64,000 nucleotides of DNA from assembly GCA_023458315.1 (NCBI GenBank), contig JAEXAH010000152.1, forward strand, positions 1 to 64,000. Direction: 5' to 3'. Shown piece by piece: positions 41,266 to 50,396 of the stretch. The notes under the pieces were generated by a model. It was not told the origin of the DNA and did no database searches. It worked only from the letters and a program-made list of their open reading frames with translations. The stretch comes from Pseudomonadota bacterium (lineage in GTDB: Bacteria; Pseudomonadota; Alphaproteobacteria; Rhodospirillales; Magnetospirillaceae). Made by a program: the position numbers and the translations under genes. How positions within the stretch are numbered: position 1 is the stretch's first letter; every line of letters starts with the position of its first letter.

Positions 41266-41798
41266 GATTCCTTGCCCTTCTTCTTGTCCTTTTTCGCCTT
41301 GTCCTTCTTGTCCTTCTTCTCCTTGGGGGCCAGCGGCGGACCGTACAGATCCAGCAATTGCATGCGCGCCGCCGACAGACGATGGGCCATCACCGGCAAA
41401 AAGCGGTGCAGCACGGCATAGCCCAGGGCCGGATCGGCCTGCATGGATTTACGCAGGCAGGCGGCATCGAAGGACAACACCCGAACCCCGGTCTGGGCGC
41501 GGGCGTCGAAAGCAATGCGATAGGGCGGCACCAGCCACGACCAGCCCAGCACGTCGCCTGCGGACAGGGTTTCCAGGATGATGGGCGGACGCACCGGCGG
41601 TTCGACCTCGACCGCCACCCGGCCTTCGCGGATCAGATAGAATTTGCGGGCCTCGGCGCCGGTGCGGAACAGATGCTCCCCCGCCGCGAAACGTTCGTTG
41701 GCGGCGCAGCACACCAGGGCGGCACGCAAGGCGGGCTCCAGATCGGCGAAGAACGGGTGCTGGTCGATCAGGTGAGCGAGATCCTGGGTCTTGACCAT
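41262..41798 (-). CDS. cyclic-nucleotide-binding-domain protein of the hydrogenase operon
   Basis: A 178-residue protein made of a Crp-type cyclic-nucleotide-binding beta-roll without a DNA-binding domain. Visible: FAAGEHLFRTGAEARKFYLIREGRVAV, LSAGDVLGWSWL and the helix after it. The C-terminal tail is very rich in Lys (KEKKDKKDKAKKDKKKGKES). ATG 41798 follows GGGAGG. It overlaps the gamma-subunit gene by 4 bases, so it is made with the enzyme and may control or tether it in response to a nucleotide rather than act on DNA. The ligand is unknown. Confidence 0.85.
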   Translation of the reverse strand: MVKTQDLAHLIDQHPFFADLEPALRAALVCCAANERFAAGEHLFRTGAEARKFYLIREGRVAVEVEPPVRPPIILETLSAGDVLGWSWLVPPYRIAFDARAQTGVRVLSFDAACLRKSMQADPALGYAVLHRFLPVMAHRLSAARMQLLDLYGPPLAPKEKKDKKDKAKKDKKKGKES

Positions 41799-41881
41799 GA
41801 CGATCCTCCCGCTTTGATACCGGCGCCAGGCGCCGTATTGCCCCTTGCCGGGCGGGGGCCGCTGCCCTGACAAGGGATTGA

Positions 41882-41976
41882 ACCACAGAGACACAGAGGC
41901 ACAGAGATACCCGCCAGAATTGAGGTAATTCGTTCGCCACGGCTCCACTCTCTCTGTGCCTCTGTGTCTCTGTGGT
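41882..41976. repeat. perfect 26-bp inverted repeat, family D
   Basis: Arms 41,882-41,907 and 41,951-41,976 are exact complements, beginning ACCACAGAGACACAGAGG and ending CCTCTGTGTCTCTGTGGT, with a 43-base spacer. It lies in the 216-base gap between the beta-subunit gene and the cyclic-nucleotide gene. The CACAGAGACACAGAG type sequence is, as far as I know, seen as a dispersed repeat in unrelated bacteria. Confidence 0.9.
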
Positions 41977-42014
41977 GAATTTATTCTTCATCACACGCTG
42001 CTAAGGCCGCGGCC

Positions 42015-43133
42015 TCAATGGCGGCTGGCGGCGATGGCCGCGACCTCGGCGGTGATGTCGATACCCACCGGGCACCAGGCGATGCAACGGCCGCAGCCGA
42101 CGCAGCCCGAGCTTCCGAACTGGTCGTGCCAGGTGGACAATTTGTGGGTGATCCACTGGCGATAGCGCGACTTGGCCTCGGTCCGCACCGAGCCGCCATG
42201 GATGTACGAGAACTCCACCGAGAAGCACGAATCCCAGCGCCGCCAGCGTTCCGCCCGCTGCCCGGTCAGGTCGGTGACATCCTCGACGGTCGAGCAGAAG
42301 CAGGTCGGGCAGACCATGGTACAATTGCCGCAACTCAGGCAGCGCGCCGCCACATCATCCCAGCGGGGATGGTCGGGCATGGTCTGCAACGCCTGGGCGG
42401 TGTCGCGGTCCAGGCCACGGCCCTGGGTCCGCGCCGCCTTGCGCAAGGCGGCGGCGGCCTTCAGATCGGCGGCGACGGCCGGAACCAGCGGCAGCGCCGC
42501 CAACACCTCGCGCCCGCGTTCGCTGCCCGCTTCGGCCAGGAAGCGGCAGCCCTTCAGTTCCAGCAGGCGGATATCGTGGCCGGACGTGACCTCGGGACCG
42601 GTGCCGGTGGCGGCGCAGAAACAGGTGCCACCCGCCCGGCCGCATTCCACCGCCACCACCAGGGCAGCGGCCAGCCGCGCCTGATAGCCGGGATCGGGAT
42701 AATTCCTGTCGCCGAACACCCGCCCCTGCACCGCCAGCGCCGCCAGTTCGCAGGCGCGAACACCGATCAGCGCCAGCGGCGCCTCTTCCCGCGTCGGGGG
42801 CTCGACGCTGAAGCCGCCGCCCCGCCGTTCGGCCGCGAACAATTTCTGGCGCGGCGGGTACAGAAAACGTTTCCAGCCCTGCGCCCCGGCGGTATAGCCG
42901 AACAACGCGCCGTCGCCGCGCGGCACCAGCCGATAACGGCCGCCATCCTGTTCGTCGCCCCACCCGGCGGGCAGGTCGTCCACATGGGCGATATCATCGT
43001 AAGAGATGGCGCCATCGACGGCGCGGGGGCCAAGCACCCGGTAGCCCCGCCCCTGCAACAGCGCGATCAGTCGGCCCAGCCCGTCCCGGTCCAGGATGGC
43101 GGGCGCCCCGCCATCGGCATCGTTTCCCGGCAT
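42015..43133 (-). CDS. hydB: hydrogenase beta subunit (two 4Fe-4S clusters)
   Basis: Electron-transfer subunit homologous to the sulfhydrogenase beta chain (HydB), 372 residues. The N-terminal part has GVRACELAALAVQGRVF and CGRAGGTCFC. The C-terminal ferredoxin-type sites are CLSCGNCTMVCPTCFC and GCVGCGRCIAWCPVGIDI, followed by a short tail. It may hand electrons to polysulfide or to a ferredoxin. It is the first gene of the operon; AGGGGGATG lies just before the start. The last codons and stop lie in an 18-base segment (42,005-42,022) that also occurs at 36,591-36,608, near the other end of the operon. Confidence 0.9.
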   Translation of the reverse strand: MPGNDADGGAPAILDRDGLGRLIALLQGRGYRVLGPRAVDGAISYDDIAHVDDLPAGWGDEQDGGRYRLVPRGDGALFGYTAGAQGWKRFLYPPRQKLFAAERRGGGFSVEPPTREEAPLALIGVRACELAALAVQGRVFGDRNYPDPGYQARLAAALVVAVECGRAGGTCFCAATGTGPEVTSGHDIRLLELKGCRFLAEAGSERGREVLAALPLVPAVAADLKAAAALRKAARTQGRGLDRDTAQALQTMPDHPRWDDVAARCLSCGNCTMVCPTCFCSTVEDVTDLTGQRAERWRRWDSCFSVEFSYIHGGSVRTEAKSRYRQWITHKLSTWHDQFGSSGCVGCGRCIAWCPVGIDITAEVAAIAASRH

Positions 43134-43165
43134 CGCATCCCCCTTGCTTCAGAAAGGGATGAAAT

Positions 43166-43194
43166 ACTGTACACCCGTTTTCATGTCGGGCCAA
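43166..43194 (-). promoter_or_regulatory. candidate promoter of the hydrogenase operon
   Basis: On the minus strand TTGGCC (43,189-43,194) and TACAGT (43,166-43,171) are 17 bases apart, with the start codon of the first gene about 30 bases on. An inverted repeat AAATACTGT/ACAGTATTT has one arm over the -10 box (43,162-43,170) and one just upstream of the -35 box (43,209-43,217), as expected of an operator. The divergent Rrf2 regulator is a candidate for binding it. Confidence 0.45.
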
Positions 43195-43335
43195 TGCTTT
43201 GCCGGATCACAGTATTTTCCAGAAATATTGTTTCGCAGAAAGACTAAGTCGCAAAGTCGGAAATAGACGGAATTCTACTGCACGACCCCGCCGGGCGCGC
43301 TAGAACCGTCATGGAACTGTCAGGGAGCATCGCCC

Positions 43336-43722
43336 ATGCGGCTGCACAAGGCGACGCGTTGCGCCATTCTTGCCATCGCCGAACTGGCGGCCGATCCCGG
43401 CCGGGCCATTTCGGCGGGCGAGATCGCGGAAAGGCATGGGCTGTCGCTCAACCATCTGGCCAAGGTGCTGACCGGATTGACCCATTCGGGACTGGTCGAG
43501 GCGGCGCGCGGCGCGGGCGGCGGCTATCGCTTCGTCGGCGATACCCACCGCACCACGCTGTTGGACATCGTCACCCTGTTCGAGCCCGCCGACCCGCCCG
43601 GCGTCGTCCCCGGCCGCGACGCCCAATCCGTCAACCGCCTGCTGGACAATCTGGAGGAACGCGCCCGCGCGCCGTTCCTGGCCATGACCATCGAGGAAAT
43701 GCTGCGGCTGTCGGGGCGGTAG
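43336..43722 (+). CDS. Rrf2-family regulator without the cysteine cluster
   Basis: A 128-residue winged-helix regulator. The Rrf2 marks are MRLHKATRCAILAIAELA, ISAGEIAERHGLSLNHLAKVLTGLTHSGLVEAARGAGGGYRF (here split as ISAGEIAERHGLS and AARGAGGGYRF) and DIVTLFEP. Most Rrf2 proteins such as NsrR, IscR or RirA hold an Fe-S cluster with three Cys between residues 90 and 110; this stretch (ADPPGVVPGRDAQSVNRLL) has none, and the only Cys is at position 9. It is divergent from the hydrogenase operon, which it probably regulates by a signal other than a canonical cluster. Confidence 0.88.
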   Translation: MRLHKATRCAILAIAELAADPGRAISAGEIAERHGLSLNHLAKVLTGLTHSGLVEAARGAGGGYRFVGDTHRTTLLDIVTLFEPADPPGVVPGRDAQSVNRLLDNLEERARAPFLAMTIEEMLRLSGR

Positions 43723-43747
43723 CAGATTGCGGAAAAACGGGGCGTTC

Positions 43748-43858
43748 AAAAATTTTGGTTCATCACGGATGTGCGGGGAAGTGCTCGTCATGGCCGGGCA
43801 TGACGCAATGGGTTGGGCGGCAAGCCTCCCCGCACATCCGTGAAGAACCAAAATTTTT
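43748..43858. repeat. 31-bp inverted repeat, short copy of the palindromic element
   Basis: Arms 43,748-43,778 and 43,828-43,858 pair with one mismatch and start AAAAATTTTGGTTC. The centre GTCATGGCCGGGCATGACG is a shortened version of the inner part of the units at 26.6 and 48.1 kb. Non-coding; fills the gap between the Rrf2 gene and the next leftward gene. Confidence 0.88.
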
Positions 43859-43868
43859 CCGCAGCCCG

Positions 43869-44645
43869 TCAAACCTCGCACGCCGCCAGATGGACCAGGA
43901 AATGGCCGATCAGGTGGTGGGGGTCGGTGCCGAACATCTCGCGGAAATGTTTCTCGTCCGCCTTGTCCATGTCGGTCAGCGGCGAGAACAGCGCCTGGAA
44001 GAAGGCGCAGAAATGGTGGTTGTTGAAGATGTGCGGCTCGTCGTGATGGCCGCCATGCTCGCGCACGACAAAGGCGCTCTGGCCCAGGCTGACGGTGCTG
44101 GGGGTGTACTGCATCAGCTTCATGAACCAGTCCTTGCGCACGTCCCAGCGCTTGAAGGACTCGGCGATGCGCACCAGGGTGCGCCACATCACCACCTTGG
44201 CCTCGGGGTCGTCGTAAAAGACGTCCCAACTGAAATCCTCGCCCAATTCCTCGCGCAGATCGCGCACCCGCTTCAGGCAGCGTTCGCCGTAGATCTCGGC
44301 GTCGTCGCCCAGCACCAGATGCAGGAACGAGAAGATGTTGGGCAGGATGTCGCGGCTGAGAATGTCCTTGTGGAACAGCTCGCTCAGCGGATGCACCATC
44401 AGGCGGCCAAAGGCGTTCTGGCGGCGCTGTTCCAGCTTTTCCTCGTCCACCACTTCCATCAGTTCACGATAGGCGCGGCGGTAGAATTCGTCGAACTGGC
44501 CGGAAATCTTCAGTCCGTCGACGATGTCGTGCAGGATGTCGCGGCTCAGCGGTTTGCCGGGATAGGCGGTATCGGCCGCCTGCAACAAGGCGTCCAGGAC
44601 GACGTTGGTCGTCCGCCGCAACAGCTTTGGTCCACGCGAGCCCAT
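43869..44645 (-). CDS. conserved-looking cytoplasmic protein, unknown function
   Basis: A 258-residue mainly helical protein. It has SGQFDEFYRRAYRELMEVVDEEKLEQRR, given here only as SGQFDEFYRRAYRELM, then a His-rich C-terminal segment (HGGHHDEPHIFNNHHFCAF, TDPHHLIGHFLVHLA) that could bind a metal. No signal or membrane span is present. Codon use and clear coding character support a real gene. Family is not recognised. It is preceded by an 8-base-pair hairpin (44,661-44,682) that may end the upstream hydrolase transcript. Confidence 0.65.
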   Translation of the reverse strand: MGSRGPKLLRRTTNVVLDALLQAADTAYPGKPLSRDILHDIVDGLKISGQFDEFYRRAYRELMEVVDEEKLEQRRQNAFGRLMVHPLSELFHKDILSRDILPNIFSFLHLVLGDDAEIYGERCLKRVRDLREELGEDFSWDVFYDDPEAKVVMWRTLVRIAESFKRWDVRKDWFMKLMQYTPSTVSLGQSAFVVREHGGHHDEPHIFNNHHFCAFFQALFSPLTDMDKADEKHFREMFGTDPHHLIGHFLVHLAACEV

Positions 44646-44660
44646 GACACGCCTCCCCGG

Positions 44661-44682
44661 ATGCCGGATTTGCTTCCGGCAT
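44661..44682. terminator. hairpin between hydrolase and next gene
   Basis: ATGCCGGA and TCCGGCAT pair around TTTGCT on the leftward transcript that comes from the alpha/beta hydrolase gene. No long T-run follows, so termination strength is doubtful. Confidence 0.4.
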
Positions 44683-44766
44683 TCCTGCCCATCGCCTAAT
44701 CATAGACGCAATGCGCACCTCTTCCAATAGAGCGAGGCGGTTAAAATACTCACAATTTTATCCGTA

Positions 44767-45462
44767 TTACTGCCGAAGCCACGCCGCCATGGCCGCCGAG
44801 ACTGCGTCCGGCTGTTCCAATGGCGACAGATGCCCGCATTTCTCCACAACCTCCAGGCGGGACTGGGGAATCAGCTCGGCCATTTCCTCGGCGCGGTCCA
44901 GCGGCGTCACCGCGTCGTCGGCGCCCACCAGCACCAGGGTCGGACAGGGAATTCGCGGCAGGCCGGGGCGGGCATCGGGGCGGTGCATGACGGCGTTCTG
45001 CTGGCGGGCGAAGCCATCGGGGCCGACGGCGCGGGCCATGTCCTTGGCCAGACCGCCCACCCGTTCCAGCGCCAGATGGTCGGGATGCACCAGCAGCGGC
45101 AGCATGGTCGGCATGATGCGGTCGAAACCGCCCGCATGGGCCAGGGCCACCGCGTCGCGGCGGCGCTGGCTCTGTTCCGGGGTGTCGGGCCGCGCGGTGG
45201 TGTCCACCAGGGCCAGCCGCTCGACCCGCTCGGGCGCCCGGCGCAGGATGTCCAGGGCGACATAGCCGCCCATGGACAGCCCGGCCAGGGCGAAACGCGG
45301 CGGCGCGGCGGCCAGCACCCGTTCGGCCATGGCCGCCAAAGTATCGTCCAGGGTCAGGTCGGCGACCATGCAGCGGGCCAGGGGCGCCAGCGCCGCCACC
45401 TGGGCCGACCACAGGCGGGAATCGTTCAGCAGTCCGGGCAGCAGCACCAGATCGCGGCTCAT
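44767..45462 (-). CDS. alpha/beta-fold hydrolase
   Basis: A 231-residue hydrolase. The nucleophile elbow is LAGLSMGGYVALDIL (Ser), the acid is probably in LVGADDAVTP and the His in EKCGHLSPLEQPD, the usual order of Ser-Asp-His. The N-terminus LVLLPGLLNDSRLW holds the oxyanion segment. The substrate is unknown. It follows the isochorismatase-type gene by 10 bases in the same direction, so the two probably form an operon acting on related small molecules. Confidence 0.88.
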   Translation of the reverse strand: MSRDLVLLPGLLNDSRLWSAQVAALAPLARCMVADLTLDDTLAAMAERVLAAAPPRFALAGLSMGGYVALDILRRAPERVERLALVDTTARPDTPEQSQRRRDAVALAHAGGFDRIMPTMLPLLVHPDHLALERVGGLAKDMARAVGPDGFARQQNAVMHRPDARPGLPRIPCPTLVLVGADDAVTPLDRAEEMAELIPQSRLEVVEKCGHLSPLEQPDAVSAAMAAWLRQ

Positions 45463-45472
45463 GGCGATACTC

Positions 45473-46015
45473 CTACTTGATCAGGGCGATCAGATCCTTG
45501 AATTCGGGCGTGCCCGCGACGTGCAGCCATTCGAACACCACGCTTTCGGTGGTCGCCACCTGCACGCCGCAGGCGGCCATGCGCGCCAGGGCCGAGGCAT
45601 GGTTGGCGGCAACCCGCGACGAACAGGCGTCGCCCGCCACGAACACCTGATAGCCCGCCTGCTTGAAGCCCAGGGCGGTTTGCAGCACGCAGACATGGGC
45701 CTCGGTCCCCGCCACCACGATCTGGTCGCGGCCCAGGCCGCGCACCCGGGCGGCGATGGCCGGGTCGGCGGCGCAGGAAAAATGCATCTTGGTCATTACC
45801 GCGTCGTCGGGCACCAACTGACGCAATTCACCCAGGGTCGGCCCCAGGCCCTTGGGGTATTGCTCGGACACCAGCACCGGCACGCCCAGCCGGTTGGCGG
45901 CACGCAGCAGCAGGCCGCAATTGCGGTAGACCGCGCGGGGATCGGCCACCACCGGGCCAAGGTTTTCCTGAACGTCCACCAGCAGGAACAGCGAACGGGC
46001 GGCATCGATCAGCAT
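45473..46015 (-). CDS. isochorismatase-family cysteine hydrolase
   Basis: A 180-residue enzyme of the isochorismatase-like superfamily. The Asp of the triad is in LFLLVDVQENL, the Lys in VMTKMHFSC and the nucleophile Cys in VAGTEAHVCVLQTALGF. The EAHVCVLQTA form is usual for the YcaC/nicotinamidase-like hydrolases of unknown substrate. It precedes the alpha/beta hydrolase by 10 bases. The upstream 114 bases also contain the divergent promoter of the DEAD-box helicase. Confidence 0.9.
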   Translation of the reverse strand: MLIDAARSLFLLVDVQENLGPVVADPRAVYRNCGLLLRAANRLGVPVLVSEQYPKGLGPTLGELRQLVPDDAVMTKMHFSCAADPAIAARVRGLGRDQIVVAGTEAHVCVLQTALGFKQAGYQVFVAGDACSSRVAANHASALARMAACGVQVATTESVVFEWLHVAGTPEFKDLIALIK

Positions 46016-46091
46016 GGGGCGTCCTCCGTTATTTGGTTGGCGGAAAGCCTAGCCCACGGCACGCGTCGCGCCAACCCACGGCGTTCCGACG

Positions 46092-46119
46092 TTGACAGCG
46101 GCGCATGAACCCCTATTAT
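46092..46119 (+). promoter_or_regulatory. strong sigma70-type promoter of the helicase gene
   Basis: TTGACA (46,092-46,097) and TATTAT (46,114-46,119) are 16 bases apart. The expected transcript start near 46,126 is only about four bases from the ATG at 46,130, which would make the message nearly leaderless unless translation begins at the in-frame ATG at 46,178. Confidence 0.65.
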
Positions 46120-46129
46120 CCCGCCGCAT

Positions 46130-47779
<1,650 letters not shown>

Positions 47780-47786
47780 GCACGCC

Positions 47787-48026
47787 ATGCAGACCATCTT
47801 CGTTCAGGTGAAGTGCGAATTGGGCCGCGCCTATCAGGTCGCGGACGAGGCGGTGGATTTGGAACAGGTTTCCGAGGTCCATTCCATCTCGGGCCAGTAC
47901 GACCTGATGCTGAAATGCTATCTGGACGACGATCAGGATCTGGGGCAGTTCGTGGTGGAAACCATCCAGACCCTGCCCGGGGTCAAGGACACCTTCACCA
48001 TCATCGCCTTCAAGGCTTTCGGCTGA
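47787..48026 (+). CDS. stand-alone Lrp/AsnC ligand-binding (RAM) domain
   Basis: A 79-residue protein that consists only of the C-terminal effector domain of Lrp/AsnC regulators: MQTIFVQVKCELGRAYQVAD, SISGQYDLMLKCYLDDDQDLG and LPGVKDTFTIIAFKAFG. No helix-turn-helix precedes it. Such single domains assemble as decamers or similar rings and may bind amino acids or modulate full-length Lrp proteins. It follows the helicase by 7 bases and ends at a strong terminator, so it is probably cotranscribed. Confidence 0.88.
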   Translation: MQTIFVQVKCELGRAYQVADEAVDLEQVSEVHSISGQYDLMLKCYLDDDQDLGQFVVETIQTLPGVKDTFTIIAFKAFG

Positions 48027-48050
48027 GACTGCGTGACGGAAAAACAGAAA

Positions 48051-48080
48051 CGGCGGCCCCAAAAGGGCCGCCGTTTTTTT
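48051..48080 (+). terminator. intrinsic terminator after the Lrp-domain gene
   Basis: CGGCGGCCC and GGGCCGCCG (48,065-48,073) pair around CAAAA and are followed by TTTTTTT. It directly precedes copy 3 of the palindromic element. Confidence 0.92.
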
Positions 48081-48263
48081 GGTTCATCGCGGAATTCCGG
48101 GGAAGTGCTCGTCATGGCCGGGCTTGACCCGGCCATCCACGTTTGTCCGCAGGCAGCTCAGCGGAAAGACGGGAGCAGGTGGTGCCGCGTGGATGCCCGG
48201 ATCTAGTCCGGGCATGACGCAAACGGTTGCTGGGCCAACAGACCCGCAAATCCGCGATGAACC
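48081..48263. repeat. dispersed palindromic element, copy 3
   Basis: A 183-base unit with 13-base terminal inverted repeats GGTTCATCGCGGA and TCCGCGATGAACC. Internal hairpins GGCCGGGCTTGACCCGGCC and CCCGGATCTAGTCCGGG flank a spacer with CCGCAGGCAGCTCAGCGGAAA. It is the reverse-oriented relative of the unit at 26,587-26,766. Non-coding. Confidence 0.85.
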
Positions 48264-48288
48264 TTTTTTCGTTCCGGGGAACCTTCCC

Positions 48289-48966
48289 CTAATTCGCCAC
48301 CCCGGCCAGAATCTTCGCCGCCAGGGCCGAGCCCAGGCCGTCGCGGCGGGCGGCGTGGGCGGCAAGGGCGGTGCGGATTTCGGTGAAGTCGCGGGCGTGG
48401 GCCGACAGGCTCCATTGCGCCGTCTCGGCCAGCACGCCCGCCATGGCCCGCTTGGCCGCCGCCTCGTCGCGCGCCGCCACCGCCAGCAGCGGCTGCATCT
48501 GGCTTTCCGGCATCCAGCCGTCCAGCAACCCGGCGATACGCCCCACATAGGCGCCATCGCCGGTGGCGAAGAACGCCGCCCACAGCATGTCCACATGCAC
48601 CGGATGGGTGACGGCGAAGGTCTTGAAATCGGCCCCGGCGGCATCCATGGCCCCCGCCGCCGCCTCGCCCACCAGCGATTCCATCAGCCGGCGGCGTTCG
48701 GGGTGGTGGGAATAGTTCAGGGCCTGGGCCACCACCTCGACCTTGACCGCGTCGCCACCACGCACCGCATCCACCAGGGCGGCGGCCATCCGGGGGGCGC
48801 CGTCCATCACTTGCGCCAGGAACACCGGCAGGGTCAGCACCGTCTGTGCCCGCCAGCTTTCATCCACCGGCTCGGCGGCGAAGGCCGCCACCACGCCGTC
48901 CGGGTCCGGCGCCCGGAAATAGCCCACCACCACATTGTCCAGCGTCTTGCCCGCCTTGTCGTCCAT
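48289..48966 (-). CDS. hypothetical alpha-helical protein
   Basis: A 225-residue protein, Ala-rich and predicted helical throughout, perhaps of HEAT/TPR-like repeat type (MAAALVDAVRGGDAVKVEVV and MQPLLAVAARDEAAAKRAM). No signal or membrane span. It starts directly after the stop codon of the membrane protein gene (48,967), so they are likely cotranscribed. The family is not recognised and no function is suggested. Confidence 0.6.
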   Translation of the reverse strand: MDDKAGKTLDNVVVGYFRAPDPDGVVAAFAAEPVDESWRAQTVLTLPVFLAQVMDGAPRMAAALVDAVRGGDAVKVEVVAQALNYSHHPERRRLMESLVGEAAAGAMDAAGADFKTFAVTHPVHVDMLWAAFFATGDGAYVGRIAGLLDGWMPESQMQPLLAVAARDEAAAKRAMAGVLAETAQWSLSAHARDFTEIRTALAAHAARRDGLGSALAAKILAGVAN

Positions 48967-50235
48967 TCAGACCCCCAGCCAACGCATCGACAGGCCCAGC
49001 GCACCCGCCACGACCATGCCGCCCATGGACAGGCCGATGCGGCGGGCCATCAGGCCGCCGCACAGCCCCGACACCAGCGCCACCTTGACGCCGGTATTGA
49101 CGAAGGCGGCGATGGTGATGGCGGTCGCCGCCACGTTCAACGCCACCGACTTGCCGCCCATCTGGGCCATGGACAGCGCCACCGCGTCCACGTCGGCCAG
49201 ACCGGCACCCGCCGCCAGCAGATACAGGCCGGTGGACCCGGCCCAGCTTTGCAGCAGCTTGGACGCCAGCATGACCAGCGCCAGCAGGGCGGCGAACTTG
49301 ATGGCCATGCCCAGTTCGAACGGGTTGGACAGCCCGGCGGCGCCGGGCTTGCCGTCCTCGATGCGCGACCGCCACAGCATCCAGGTGGCGGCCAGCCCGG
49401 CCACCGCCATGCAGCCCAACGGCAGCGCCAGCCGTTCGCCGATGCCGCGATTGAGCAGGAAGACGATCAGCCACAACCTGACGAACATGGTGGTGTTGGC
49501 CAGGGCGACGCCCGCCGCCAGCAGCGACTGCATGCCCGGGCTTTCCCGCCCCATGCGGGCGAAGGACACGGTCAGCGCGGTGCTGGAGGCCAGGCCGCCG
49601 AACACCCCGGTCAGCAGACTGCCGATGCGCGGCCCGGCGATCTTGATGGCGAAATAGCCGGTGAAGGAAATGCCCGCCACCATCACCACCAGCAGCCACA
49701 GGTGATAGGGGTTCAGCACCTGCTCGGGGCCGTAGCCCCGGTTGGGCAGAACCGGCAGCAACACCACGGAAATCAGCAGCAGCTTGATGGCGGCGCGCAG
49801 TTCCAACTGTTCCAGCTTGCGCAGCCAGCCATGCAGGGTGTCCTTGGCGCCCAACAGCGCGGTGGCGACCACGCCGCCCGCCGCCGCCGCCGAGCCCTCG
49901 CCCAGCGCCACCATGGCGCCCAGGGCAAAGGCGACGACTTCCGCGACCTGGGTGGTGACGCCGACATTCTGGTCGCCACTGCCCGCCCGCACCACATGGG
50001 CGCTGACCACAATCGCCACCAGGGCCAGGAAGCCGGCGGCCAGCACGAACGGCCCCACCACCTGCCCCAGCCAACCGCACACCCCGCCCAGCAGGCCGAT
50101 CAGCGCGAAGGTGCGGATACCGGCCAGCGGTCCGCCATGGGCGGCGTCGCGGGCCTGCCAGCCGCGTTCCACGCCCATCAGCAGGCCGATGGCCAGCGCC
50201 AGCCCCAACCGCTCGAACAGCTCGATATGCTCCAT
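48967..50235 (-). CDS. MgtC/SapB and DUF4010 membrane protein
   Basis: A 422-residue inner-membrane protein with roughly twelve hydrophobic segments. The N-terminal part matches MgtC/SapB: FERLGLALAIGLLMGVERGW and GIRTFALIGLLGG. The rest fits DUF4010, with LNPYHLWLLVVMVAGISFTGYFA and GVFGGLASSTALTVSFAR. Such fused proteins may be magnesium-related or other transporters; the function is not known. ATG 50235 gives the expected N-terminus. It is followed without a gap by the 225-residue gene. Confidence 0.85.
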   Translation of the reverse strand: MEHIELFERLGLALAIGLLMGVERGWQARDAAHGGPLAGIRTFALIGLLGGVCGWLGQVVGPFVLAAGFLALVAIVVSAHVVRAGSGDQNVGVTTQVAEVVAFALGAMVALGEGSAAAAGGVVATALLGAKDTLHGWLRKLEQLELRAAIKLLLISVVLLPVLPNRGYGPEQVLNPYHLWLLVVMVAGISFTGYFAIKIAGPRIGSLLTGVFGGLASSTALTVSFARMGRESPGMQSLLAAGVALANTTMFVRLWLIVFLLNRGIGERLALPLGCMAVAGLAATWMLWRSRIEDGKPGAAGLSNPFELGMAIKFAALLALVMLASKLLQSWAGSTGLYLLAAGAGLADVDAVALSMAQMGGKSVALNVAATAITIAAFVNTGVKVALVSGLCGGLMARRIGLSMGGMVVAGALGLSMRWLGV

Positions 50236-50396
50236 TCGGCATCCCCACAATGTCCTATGGGGGATTCTGGCACGGATGCGCGGCTTTTGCACCTGTGCGC
50301 TGGCGCCGGGAAAAAGACCACATTTTTTAAATGGGTATGGCCGGACCCCGCGCATTGCGGCATACTCGGCGCAACCTGCCATGGAGGACACAGCCG

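Noticed and set aside
43134..43335. Considered a sigma54 promoter or FNR box for the hydrogenase operon
   Set aside because: TTGGCCCGACATGAAA lacks the -12 TTGC element, and no TTGAT-N4-ATCAA type site is present; a sigma70-type pair fits better.
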